This document shows, one piece after another, positions 42,501 through 47,100 of a stretch of 64,000 nucleotides of DNA. The translations under genes were made by a program, and so were the position numbers. Positions within the stretch are counted from its first letter, which is position 1, and every line of letters starts with the position of its first letter. Below the pieces are notes generated by a model, which was given only the letters and a program-made list of their open reading frames with translations, ran no database searches and was not told the DNA's origin. Source of the DNA: Macrocystis pyrifera (Eukaryota > Sar > Phaeophyceae > Laminariales > Laminariaceae); contig JASSKH010000016.1 of NCBI GenBank assembly GCA_031763025.1, forward strand, positions 2,604,001 through 2,668,000, in the 5' to 3' direction.

Positions 42501-43582
42501 ACCAACACCGCAGGATTGAGTGGAGCGCTCGCCTCTAAGCACGATCTAGGAATCCAATTTTCTTAGCGTCCTCCAAAAAGTGAGGATAACAATGTTCTTA
42601 TTACTTCGTGTGTATATACTGCAGGTGATTTCTTATTCGTGCGCCTACACTGTAGGTACGCATAGAGTGGGATTCGTTGTGCTTGGTTTGGTCGGGTACA
42701 TTACGCGTATTGGCATTCTGTGATGTGGGGTCTTGAGCGGCGCCGCCCCCCGCTTTGCTCAAGACACTGCCGCTGGATCGCCTAGCACCCTGGGAGTCCC
42801 CGCTATCAGCATTTAACATATATTTCCACGTGTGCTAACGGGTGGTTGGGCATGTACAATACTACAGGAAATACTGTACAATAGTATATTCTTGGCACAC
42901 TGAACACTGGAACAGTTTTCGGGCAGGTGGTTCGGTTTGGGTGGTCCCAACCACCGCGCAAGTCAGCGTGTGAAAAAACAAACCGGCATGCGAGGGTGGG
43001 GGCGTGTGGTACCTACCTGTACAAAGTTGTTTCCGCTTAACTCGTGGATCTGCCGAAGGTAAACAAACGCCGGAGGTGGTAGACAAGCGCTGCTTGACGA
43101 AACCAATTAAGCGCTACTTGGCAGAGCCAAAAGCACTCAGGCGTCCTCAAGAGCGTGCAATACTGCTGTGTGCTGTCGAATACTGCTGCAAAACTGTACC
43201 AGGTATAATAATACTGGCACGCAGTACAGGTACTCGTACAATACAGACAGCAGTACGTGCTGTAGTACTTCTGTGAGTACTCGAGTACCAGTCATACTGT
43301 TGTGCATACCTGGTAATTTAGTAGCATCGATCTTGAAGCTAATACCAGGTAGGTCTTGTTCAGTTTCTACCGTAGCTGTGAACAGCGTAGACTCGGGTCT
43401 GCGGTACATACCATATGAAATTTTAAAGGTATGCGTAAGCGCTGCTGCTGCTGCAGTCCGCCTACCTTGGTGAGACCATTGGATCCACCGCACGCGATCC
43501 ATCCCTGCGCAGGATTCCAAGCCAAACTTTCCAGCTTTGTCCCGTTGGGAATTGCTATCTTCTTGCTCAAGTAGATGAACAT
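5497..43582 (-). CDS. IFT121 (WDR35): IFT121/WDR35, IFT-A complex subunit (26 exons found, 3' end open)
   Basis: The gene encodes a core subunit of the IFT-A complex, which works with dynein-2 in retrograde transport and membrane-protein import in cilia and flagella (family knowledge). Twenty-six exons on the minus strand join in frame into 1,180 residues that follow animal WDR35 almost end to end. Residues 1-345 and about 345-660 form two WD40 propellers ([14 protein letters not shown] start, [50 protein letters not shown]). Residues about 690-1180 form a TPR-like alpha-solenoid ([30 protein letters not shown]). All introns are GT-AG and phases are consistent. Lineage-specific additions are a Gly-rich stretch near residues 46-70, an acidic insert at 212-248 and a Gly-rich insert near 540. 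The C-terminal zinc-ribbon of about 60-70 residues is missing; it may lie below 5497 or outside the window. It diverges from the GRASP gene upstream. Confidence 0.96.
6536..6586 (+). repeat. 51-bp G homopolymer
   Basis: Fifty-one consecutive G in IFT121 intron 25. Other runs: 24 G at 13223-13246, 21 G at 56104-56124, 21 C at 2094-2114. Confidence 0.95.
8336..8431 (-). CDS. IFT121: IFT121 exon 25 (residues 1114-1146)
   Basis: It encodes [20 protein letters not shown] and the SGYMGVCS end, matching KDYEDIIPPVEIYSLLAL and the FGTCSKAF block. The donor is AG|GTAAGG. The next intron (2,736 bp) includes a 51-bp G run. Confidence 0.93.
9901..10007 (-). CDS. IFT121: IFT121 exon 24 (residues 1079-1114)
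   Basis: It encodes [20 protein letters not shown], nearly identical to the human [20 protein letters not shown]. The donor is AG|GTGAAC. I recognise nothing in the next intron (1,469 bp). Confidence 0.95.
10668..10760. repeat. Family C hairpin MITE (TTAA-type)
   Basis: Inverted arms CCCTTTTAGGACTGCAGTCC / GGACTGCAGTCCTAGAAGGG enclose two GGGGACAAA-type boxes; the right end is AGGGTTAA. The ends and TTAA flank resemble piggyBac-derived MITEs (inference). Confidence 0.75.
11063..11161 (-). CDS. IFT121: IFT121 exon 23 (residues 1046-1078)
   Basis: This Ala/Thr-rich exon ([20 protein letters not shown]) fills the place of human SSEATSALAGLLEEEVLS. Its sequence is weakly conserved, but length, phase 0 at both ends, and the AG and GT sites fit its neighbours. 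The next intron (1,055 bp) has a family C hairpin at 10668-10760. Confidence 0.85.
11419..11985. repeat. Tandem pair of about 290-bp units
   Basis: Unit 1 (about 11419-11690) and unit 2 (about 11713-11985) share TTCGGTG, GGAGGTCACTGA, CGCGCCTAGCT, CGGCAAACGCATG and GAAAGCAAACGTTGACGATT in the same order. IFT121 intron 22. Confidence 0.85.
12011..12119 (+). repeat. Family A palindromic MITE, copy 2
   Basis: Same ends and core as copy 1 (GGTCCTTAGTTAGTAGGACC, then CTAACAATATTTGGTCCTG). It lies in IFT121 intron 22. Confidence 0.85.
12350..12459 (-). CDS. IFT121: IFT121 exon 22 (residues 1009-1045)
   Basis: It encodes [20 protein letters not shown], matching [20 protein letters not shown]. It ends SRQ|GTATCA. 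The next intron (1,188 bp) holds a family A MITE and a tandem pair of about 290-bp units. Confidence 0.94.
12880..12990. repeat. CCCGA-rich patch
   Basis: Irregular repeats of CCCGACCCGACC with CCCATGAGACTTTGAAAACC. A second such patch lies at 22290-22480. Confidence 0.75.
13576..13748 (-). CDS. IFT121: IFT121 exon 21 (residues 951-1009)
   Basis: It encodes [20 protein letters not shown] and [20 protein letters not shown], matching [20 protein letters not shown] and DAIELYRKANYFFDAAKLM. The donor is G|GTGAGA. The next intron (1,116 bp) holds a 24-bp G run and a CCCGA-rich patch. Confidence 0.95.
14132..14457 (+). repeat. Cluster of three family A MITEs, one nested in another
   Basis: A first copy spans about 14132-14236. 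A second begins at about 14239 and breaks after TTTTACTA at about 14305; a third, complete copy sits at about 14306-14413; the right end of the second resumes at about 14414-14457. The order shows the third inserted into the core of the second. Confidence 0.8.
15282..15612 (+). repeat. Minisatellite, about five 65-80 bp units
   Basis: Units carry ACATTGTACAGGCATG, CTCCCCGCCAACATG and ATACCCCCCCCTACCG variants. IFT121 intron 20. Confidence 0.85.
17000..17185 (-). CDS. IFT121: IFT121 exon 20 (residues 889-951)
   Basis: It encodes [17 protein letters not shown] and [12 protein letters not shown], matching LEDYEGLENLAISLPEN and AAVDTCVHLNQWN. The donor is AG|GTATGA. The next intron, the largest between found exons of this gene (3,251 bp), holds the nested family A cluster and a minisatellite. 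Confidence 0.95.
17376..17570 (+). repeat. Family E dispersed repeat
   Basis: G-rich lead, GTGTACTCAATAGG, CATGCATGGCCGTAGTCGTA, CATAGACCCTCGCATGCC, GGCAGACATTGCTTGCACCA. A shorter relative of the front part precedes it (about 17265-17310). Confidence 0.75.
17759..17850. repeat. Family C hairpin MITE, diverged
   Basis: Starts TTAACCCTTGCAACACTGCA and holds the GGCTTGTCCCCAAAACGGGA box, with a decayed right end. Confidence 0.7.
18490..18641 (-). CDS. IFT121: IFT121 exon 19 (residues 839-889)
   Basis: It encodes [20 protein letters not shown] and [17 protein letters not shown], matching LLKTGSGDADDSLLEQ and RLAECYYML. The donor is AG|GTCGGT. The next intron (1,304 bp) carries a family E copy and a family C hairpin. 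Confidence 0.95.
18735..19224. repeat. Tandem 180-bp units (two full, one partial)
   Basis: Units at 18868-19047 and 19048-19224 share TTCGCATGATTCCTTC, CTGCTGCATGACGTA, ATAGCGGTGTA and AAACAGCCACCGCAAC. A partial, diverged unit precedes them. Confidence 0.85.
19529..19639 (+). repeat. Family A palindromic MITE
   Basis: It runs from CTATTACGGACGACCATAGC to CCCCCGTAATAG and lies in IFT121 intron 18. A diverged relative of the same layout lies just before it (about 19395-19515). Confidence 0.85.
19878..20077 (-). repeat. Tandem copies of the exon 18 3' end
   Basis: Three copies of a unit of about 75 bp: the authentic exon end (20034-20077) and two more at about 19955-20033 and 19881-19954, each repeating the CTTGGCGACTGGTTCAGGGT block on the minus strand. 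Confidence 0.85.
20037..20172 (-). CDS. IFT121: IFT121 exon 18 (residues 793-838)
   Basis: It encodes [17 protein letters not shown] and [19 protein letters not shown], the most conserved TPR stretch. It ends VVQ|GTACCG. Two degenerate extra copies of this exon end follow within the next intron (1,395 bp), which also carries tandem 180-bp units and a family A MITE. Confidence 0.95.
21058..21185. repeat. AT-rich simple sequence
   Basis: Two TATA-type runs (21058-21085 and 21149-21183). IFT121 intron 17. Confidence 0.85.
21760..21894 (-). CDS. IFT121: IFT121 exon 17 (residues 748-793)
   Basis: It encodes [20 protein letters not shown] and [12 protein letters not shown], the first solenoid repeats ([20 protein letters not shown] in human). 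The donor is AG|GTGAAG. The next intron (1,587 bp) holds AT-rich simple sequence at 21058-21185. Confidence 0.95.
22290..22480. repeat. CCCGA-rich patch
   Basis: A CCCGACCCGACCCGACCCGA run at 22397-22430 lies opposite a weaker GGGTCGGGTCGG stretch at about 22345-22360, so a hairpin is possible. IFT121 intron 16. Confidence 0.8.
22740..22850 (+). repeat. Family A palindromic MITE
   Basis: CTATTACGGGGGGGCATGTT to CCCCCCGTAATAG, with the standard core, followed directly by CAG triplets. IFT121 intron 16. Confidence 0.85.
23765..23935. repeat. GATC-rich tandem region
   Basis: Degenerate repeats of AGATCGGATAG and AGATCAGATAG-like 10-11-mers. IFT121 intron 16. Confidence 0.8.
24160..24270 (-). 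CDS. IFT121: IFT121 exon 16 (residues 711-748)
   Basis: It encodes [17 protein letters not shown] and ISKKPHLR, matching NFEIRSLRDSRALIEK and NPHPRLW. The donor is CG|GTAAGC. The next intron (2,265 bp) contains a CCCGA-rich patch, a family A MITE and a GATC-rich tandem region. Confidence 0.95.
24403..24592 (+). repeat. Dispersed repeat shared with 35262-35460
   Basis: Both copies carry AACAGGAAGAAGCTGG/AACAGGAAAGCTGGAGTC, TTTCTTATTTTTAACAATGG-like and CTTCAGCAT blocks in the same order, about 190 bp. Class unknown. Confidence 0.75.
25155..25390 (+). repeat. Family E dispersed repeat
   Basis: GTGTACTCATGTCGTGCATG, ATAGACCCTCGCATTCCTCC and GCAGACATTGCTTCTATTTG, in the same order as the other copies. 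IFT121 intron 15. Confidence 0.72.
26182..26336 (-). CDS. IFT121: IFT121 exon 15 (residues 660-711)
   Basis: It encodes [20 protein letters not shown] and [14 protein letters not shown], matching MEKTRMYVFRNLDPEEP and VLLDEILKDPE of the family at the propeller-solenoid linker. The donor is AG|GTGACA. The next intron (1,911 bp) holds a family E copy and a dispersed repeat at 24403-24592. Confidence 0.95.
27304..27414 (-). CDS. IFT121: IFT121 exon 14 (residues 623-659)
   Basis: It encodes the conserved [18 protein letters not shown], which marks the end of propeller 2 (ERRDVWDMKWAKDNPD in human). The first dozen residues are divergent. The donor is CAG|GTGGGT. The next intron (967 bp) has only a MITE-like fragment at 26828-26880. 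Confidence 0.94.
27621..27713. repeat. Family C hairpin MITE
   Basis: GCCGTTTAGGACTGCAGTTC to GAAGTTCTTTTAAGGGTT with the GTTCGTCCCCAAAACGGGAC box. Confidence 0.72.
27897..28006 (+). repeat. Family A palindromic MITE
   Basis: CTATTACGGAGGACCATAGT to GGTCCCCCGTAATA, with the standard core. IFT121 intron 13. Confidence 0.85.
29444..29552 (-). CDS. IFT121: IFT121 exon 13 (residues 586-622)
   Basis: It encodes [17 protein letters not shown] and [34 protein letters not shown] is the human counterpart. The donor is AAG|GTGAGC. The next intron (2,029 bp) holds a family A MITE (27897-28006), a family C hairpin (27621-27713) and a family C fragment near 28390. Confidence 0.95.
29804..29913 (+). repeat. 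Family A palindromic MITE
   Basis: TATTACCGGGGGCATAGTAA to GGTCCCCCGTAGTA, core slightly diverged. IFT121 intron 12. Confidence 0.8.
29915..30012 (+). repeat. Short tandem pair (about 63 bp period)
   Basis: AGGTGTCAATCTCGCGCGTC occurs twice, each time followed by ATCGCACGTGAA-like sequence. Confidence 0.8.
30800..30890 (-). CDS. IFT121: IFT121 exon 12 (residues 556-586)
   Basis: It encodes [20 protein letters not shown], matching the ASDKILIVGRESGTIQRY strand of propeller 2. The donor AG|GTACGG splits an Arg codon. The next intron (1,247 bp) holds a family A MITE at 29804-29913, a short tandem pair and hairpin-MITE fragments. Confidence 0.95.
31716..31846 (+). repeat. Dispersed motif array (GATCATGCAGA type)
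   Basis: Two to three units of GCCAGATCATGCAGACTACT and GCGGGTCCCACCTGGCA. Looser relatives occur near 690-770 and 23950-24030. Confidence 0.65.
32661..32825 (-). CDS. IFT121: IFT121 exon 11 (residues 501-555)
   Basis: It encodes [15 protein letters not shown], matching the family's SRKEGRERIYHVDD, then a Gly-rich loop (GGGGVGG) where other members are also variable. The 5' boundary is the least certain in the gene: the acceptor could lie 12 bp further upstream. The next intron (1,770 bp) holds copies of a dispersed motif at 31716-31846 and a small hairpin near 32550. Confidence 0.88.
33887..34041 (-). CDS. IFT121: IFT121 exon 10 (residues 449-500)
   Basis: It encodes [20 protein letters not shown] and ends [12 protein letters not shown]. 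The family has VLILCNSIGTPLDPKY and TWQY at these points. I chose a GTGCGA donor in phase 1; a GC-AG alternative one codon upstream cannot be excluded. I recognise nothing in the next intron (1,061 bp). Confidence 0.9.
34325..34530 (+). repeat. Family E dispersed repeat
   Basis: GGGGGGTGTACTCATTGTCA, ATGGCCGTAGTCATATGAAT, GACCATAGACCCTCGCAGCC, CAGGCAGATATTGCTTGCAC. IFT121 intron 9. Confidence 0.75.
34935..35053 (-). CDS. IFT121: IFT121 exon 9 (residues 410-449)
   Basis: It encodes [16 protein letters not shown] and [15 protein letters not shown], matching VVFWDTKNNEKYVK and the following strand of the family. The donor is AG|GTTAGG. The next intron (893 bp) carries a family E repeat at 34325-34530. 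Confidence 0.93.
35262..35460 (+). repeat. Dispersed repeat shared with 24403-24592
   Basis: See the copy at 24403. It lies in IFT121 intron 8; both copies run in the same direction. Confidence 0.75.
35635..35716 (-). CDS. IFT121: IFT121 exon 8 (residues 382-409)
   Basis: This small exon encodes [20 protein letters not shown], matching the family's NTVVYAYTRPDRP block in the second propeller. It ends CAG|GTGCGT. The next intron (581 bp) holds a GAT-rich stretch at 35505-35560 and a dispersed repeat at 35262-35460 shared with intron 15. Confidence 0.93.
36401..36495 (-). CDS. IFT121: IFT121 exon 7 (residues 351-382)
   Basis: It encodes [20 protein letters not shown], the best-conserved block of the family. 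The donor CG|GTGCGG splits an Arg codon that the next exon completes. I recognise nothing in the next intron (684 bp). Confidence 0.95.
36863..37000 (-). CDS. IFT121: IFT121 exon 6 (residues 305-350)
   Basis: It encodes [16 protein letters not shown] and [16 protein letters not shown], the end of propeller 1. The donor is AAG|GTGTGT, phase 0. The next intron is the shortest in the gene (367 bp) and has no recognised content. Confidence 0.95.
37700..38072 (-). CDS. IFT121: IFT121 exon 5, with acidic insert (residues 180-304)
   Basis: This is the longest exon. It encodes [18 protein letters not shown], then an Asp/Glu/Lys/Gly-rich stretch (about residues 212-248, including [11 protein letters not shown]), then [12 protein letters not shown] and [10 protein letters not shown]. 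The acidic run replaces a short loop in the human protein. The donor is CAA|GTGAGA. I recognise nothing in the next intron (699 bp). Confidence 0.95.
38733..38872 (-). CDS. IFT121: IFT121 exon 4 (residues 134-180)
   Basis: It encodes [17 protein letters not shown] and [16 protein letters not shown] of the first propeller. The donor CG|GTTAGT splits the codon for Arg180 and lines up residue for residue with animal WDR35. I recognise nothing in the next intron (660 bp). Confidence 0.95.
39532..39675 (-). CDS. IFT121: IFT121 exon 3 (residues 86-133)
   Basis: It encodes [14 protein letters not shown], then [11 protein letters not shown] and the conserved [10 protein letters not shown]. The chosen donor is AAG|GTCGGC, unusual at +3, but it is the only one that keeps exact length and phase against the family. 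I recognise nothing in the next intron (659 bp). Confidence 0.93.
40052..40162 (-). repeat. Family A palindromic MITE, reverse orientation
   Basis: The core reads CAAATATTGTTAGTAAAAAT on the plus strand, so this copy is inverted relative to most. A diverged relative (about 39935-40048) lies just upstream. IFT121 intron 2. Confidence 0.85.
40819..40956 (-). CDS. IFT121: IFT121 exon 2 (residues 40-85)
   Basis: It starts VLKLEAV after a CAG acceptor and ends at GHEGSV before GTAAGG. The [12 protein letters not shown] block is near-identical to animal WDR35. The middle is Gly/Glu/Lys-rich, where the family has a variable loop. The next intron (1,143 bp) holds a family A MITE at 40052-40162 and a degenerate relative before it. 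Confidence 0.95.
41076..41340 (+). repeat. Three diverged units in IFT121 intron 1
   Basis: Each unit has GAACATG, an AT-rich piece, GGGGTCC/GGGCTC, ACAATGGAGACAAACCC. Spacing is uneven. Confidence 0.7.
42065..42205 (+). mobile_element. tRNA-derived SINE-like element, copy 1
   Basis: It begins TAGATTGGGTAGGTGACTGG and ends with a tRNA T-arm-like sequence, CGTGAGTTCGAATCTCGCG, a 6-bp stem around TTCGAAT. No intact tRNA cloverleaf. A T run follows. Confidence 0.6.
42261..42359 (-). repeat. Family A MITE, shortened, reverse orientation
   Basis: Both ends are present (TATTACGGGGGACCATAGTA and ATGGACCCCCG) but the core is about 10 bp shorter. IFT121 intron 1. Confidence 0.75.
42438..42560 (+). 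mobile_element. tRNA-derived SINE-like element, copy 2
   Basis: It shares TAGATTGGGTAGGTAATTGG and the following 60 bp with copy 1, then has a tRNA D-arm-like AGTGGAGCGCTCGCCTCTAA where copy 1 has the T-arm piece. Confidence 0.55.
43466..43582 (-). CDS. IFT121: IFT121 exon 1 (residues 1-39)
   Basis: This exon holds the start codon and the first WD40 strands; [14 protein letters not shown] matches the family N-terminus (MFFYLSKKISIPNN in human), which fixes the start. The exon ends LTK and a GTAGGC donor, phase 0. The next intron (2,509 bp, 40957-43465) holds a pair of tRNA-like SINE pieces, a family A MITE and a three-unit repeat. Confidence 0.95.
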
Positions 43583-44043
43583 GCCCGCGTCTCCTCCCGG
43601 GGTGCCTTCCTCGGTCAGATCTCCTTGTATGTTCCGGCACTGGGTATCCTACACCCGATAGATCCGGCACGAGCTCGAGGCACTGCCGCTGCTGGCGAAT
43701 GACGTGACGACGAGGGTCGGATGCAAAAAAAAAGACAGCCGTTTCATCAGAAAAATAAATAAATAGTAGATGTGGTTCCATGACTAGGTGGAAAATGTCG
43801 AAGTACCTGAGAGACGAACCCACAAGCAAGGCAAGGTAGAAAGTAGGGCAGACTGTTGGTCGCTTGTACACTGCTGCTGCTGGGTCGAGCAGGGGTGCTG
43901 CACGCATTCGCTGCTAGGGTCCTCACGAGCGAACATCTGCTCTGCCCATCGCGCCGTCCTCTGCTCGCGTGTGTGGCGTGCTCTGGGCGAAGCTACAGAC
44001 AACAAATAGTCGTACCTTGTCTTGTGTGGGTCTTGGTTACAGA
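43583..44043. promoter_or_regulatory. Candidate bidirectional promoter between IFT121 and GRASP
   Basis: Only 461 bp separate the two divergent start codons. The interval holds a CRE-like TGACGTGA core near 43700, an A-rich stretch at about 43721-43765 and a TTACAG acceptor-like site just before the GRASP ATG, which could mean a 5'UTR intron. No clear TATA box and no RFX X-box were seen. Promoter function is inferred from position. Confidence 0.45.
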
Positions 44044-44167
44044 ATGGGCAATGCACAGGCCGCGGAGCAGGGCATGTGCGGGTATCGGGTGCTTGGCGTG
44101 CAGCCGAACTCGCCTGCATCGAAGGTGGGACTCGTGTCTTTCTTCGACTTCATCGTGGCTGCTGATG
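44044..44167 (+). CDS. GORASP: GRASP exon 1 (residues 1-42)
   Basis: It holds the start MGNAQAAEQG and the first PDZ strands up to FFDFIVAAD, ending G|GTGAGT in phase 1. The next intron (44168-55404, 11,237 bp) is filled with a family C hairpin, tandem pairs, fold-back elements, the hAT remnant and one copy of a 0.7 kb repeat. Confidence 0.94.
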
Positions 44168-47100
44168 GTGAGTGCATTTGCCTCGCTAGGGCTGTGTTGC
44201 AAACTGTTAAAAGCCCAAGTTCGAATTGCGCGGAGCAATCGTTGTGCACTGCTGCGTATGTACGGACAAGTACAGCAGTAATAATTATGTGAAAAGCAGA
44301 AGAGAGAAAGTACTATTAATAGGAAATTAGGTACTGTGTCCCAAACTATAATGATCATTAACTCACTAACTTCAATACAAAACGTTCTTGTATTTCGTCA
44401 CAGAGTGGTATGTTATGTCGTACCAGTCGTATATATCAGTCGCACAACCTGAGCACTCCACTCTTGGTGCGCGAGAGCTGAGAGTGCACCAAAGCAGAGC
44501 ATGCCAGCAGAGGGTGGGTATGCAGTGCTCGTACACGGACACCAATGCCACTTGCCCTGGTGCCGAGCTTGGACCACCGCAGTGCTGCTGCGTTGTTGCT
44601 TTCGCTGATTGGCCCTCTGATTAGCTTTCGACTTCGAAGTATGAAGCCAACATTCAATCGTAGACAGCACACATCTCCGTACCCAGGTACCGGATACCAC
44701 ACACACTACTCTGCTGTACATGTGTACTCGTACTGGTACCCCATTTACAAGCAGTAGTACTGCAGTCCCGATATGGGGACGAATCACTGCTGTAATTCCA
44801 AGCGGTTTGTCCCCAAAACGGGACTGCAGTACCAAAAAGGCTGAATCTTACTGGAGCCTAAACCGGAAAACAGAACTGGCATGCGCTTCTGTTTTTCGTA
44901 TGGCCCAGATTCGTATAACAGGTATCGAGTTTCGTCTTTTCCTACGTATTCTTTTCGTCTCCCCGAATTCGGAAAATACATAATTACCTCTATTTTCAGT
45001 ACGAAGTAATTAAATTGAAATCGCACCCAGCCCCCCTTCGCCCCCTTGCCCCCCTTTTCCACTTTCCACGCACCATCTACTAATACTATTAATAATAGTC
45101 TCCCCGAAATCGGAAAATAAATACCTGGTAATTGCCTCTATTTTCAGTTACGAACTAATTAAATTGAAATTGCCACCCTTTTCCACTTTCCACGCACCAT
45201 CTGAATTCGACCATGTTCATTCAGACCAGTTGTGGTCGTCGCTGGGGAGTCTCAAAAGCACACCCCACCCCACACGGCACCCCCAGTAGCTTGCACTATG
45301 ATGCACACCATTGTAGGTATGCCGGGGTTTCGTTTCAGTTGGGAGGACGTTAGAGGGAGGAGTTACCGCAATAATATTTTGGATTCGGCGGGGGGACACA
45401 GCAGTACACGGCGCTCACGCATCCTGTTCGGTACCCGTCGGGTAACATGGGGCTTGCTTTCTCAGACTCGAGCTCCCTGGACTGGGTTGGCTCCCTTCGA
45501 CGAGGGGTGTCCCCAAGCTTGGCAGTCAGCCTATTGCAGCATCAAGGAGCAGTGCGTTGACATTGCTGAAAGCTCAAGAAAACAACGACAGCTGCCAAGA
45601 GCATGCGGTGTAGTCGGTTGTTCGCCATCACCGGAGCTTGCATTCTCTAGCCGGGATACCGTGTCATAGATACCGAGAGACATAACAGGAGTAGTAGCGA
45701 TGATGTGTTCAAGTGTTACGCCCGCCACGTCATGCCTGCTGCGTAGGGTTCGAAACCAGTTTTGGCCAGCTCTTGGACCGTACAGAACTGGTGTCTCCGG
45801 GGCGCTAAAAAAAAAGAGCTGGTGTCTCTTCATTCTCTACTGTAGCTATCGCTATATGCCGGGATGCCATGTCAAAGATACAGAGAGACCGAGCGGCAGT
45901 AGTAGCGATTATATGTACAAGTGTTGAGCCCGCCACGTCATGCCTCCTGTGTAGGGTTCAAAACCAGTTTTGGCCAGCTCTGGGACCGTGTACAGAACTG
46001 GTGTCTGGTTTTGGCTGGCCAGGTCGTTTCCGATCGAAATACAGAGATTTTGTTAGGGATTCCTGTTTTTTGGCCATCGATAAGATTCGAAAATTCAGAT
46101 CTGGCACGAAATTATTCCTGGATCTCTCTACAAATCTTGTTTTGTTTTCCGATTTCGGCTCCCATAAGAGTCACCCTAGATGAAGAAAATAGACTCTTGC
46201 GGGAGCCGAAACCGGAAAACAAAACAGGATTTCCCCTTTATGGTGTTGAAACCCGCACAGTCAATGGAAGATATTGTTTGGTATGCCGAGCAGGCAAAAA
46301 CTGACTCTTATGGGAACCGAAACCGGAAAACAAAACAGGATTTCCCCTTTATGGTGTTGAAACCCACAGTCAGTGGGAGATATTGTTTGGTATGCCGAGC
46401 AGGCAAAAACTGCGCTTTCAACACACAACACCAACCACCGCAGATGATTCCTCGCCTCACAGGGCACGAGATGACGTCAAACCTACGAGGCCGTATGCTA
46501 CACTGCTCTGAGAGCTGAGAGTGCTCGCTACCAAGTTCAGGGTTTGAGGGTCGTTGACCCCAGTTTCGTCTAAAAAGAACCGGCCAGAAATGGGTCCGGC
46601 TCTCATGTCTCGAGCGAGAACTCCGGCCGCACAACATCAACGACCCTCAAACTTGACTTTAGCGAGCACTCTCAGAGCATTGAAATATACGGCCTCGAAG
46701 GGTTGACGTCATCTCGTGCCCTGTGAGGCGAGGGATTATCGGCCGTGGTGGGTGTTGTGTGTTGAAATCACAGGTTTTTACGAGTATGTCTGGGCAGTGA
46801 TTGGGAAAGGCTCATGCCTACCGACGGCACTACCCCGGGGTTTCTATACGATGAAGGGAAATCCTGTTTCGTTTTCCGGTCTCGGGTTCCCATAAGATTC
46901 AGCCTTAGCCAAAGCTTTCCACGGGAGTTTTCTCGTTGTGTAAATGCCGTTCCTGTCCAAACTGATCCCGTAGAAATGTTCGCGACCCCAATCCCTTCCG
47001 TTTTTTTTTTAACCCCGATCCCGTGCAAACTAAGGCCATATCTTATTGGAAACCGGTTTTGATTCTGGAAATTGAGGTTTCAGCACCTTCGCAGGCGTGT

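Noticed and set aside
43137-43907. 256-codon minus-strand frame overlapping IFT121 exon 1
   Set aside because: It reads the exon in another frame; the family match is in the frame starting at 43582.
43969-44043. Upstream in-frame extension of GRASP (start MCGVLWAKLQ)
   Set aside because: The family needs Gly2 for myristoylation; MGNAQ fits, and the upstream part contains an acceptor-like TTACAG.
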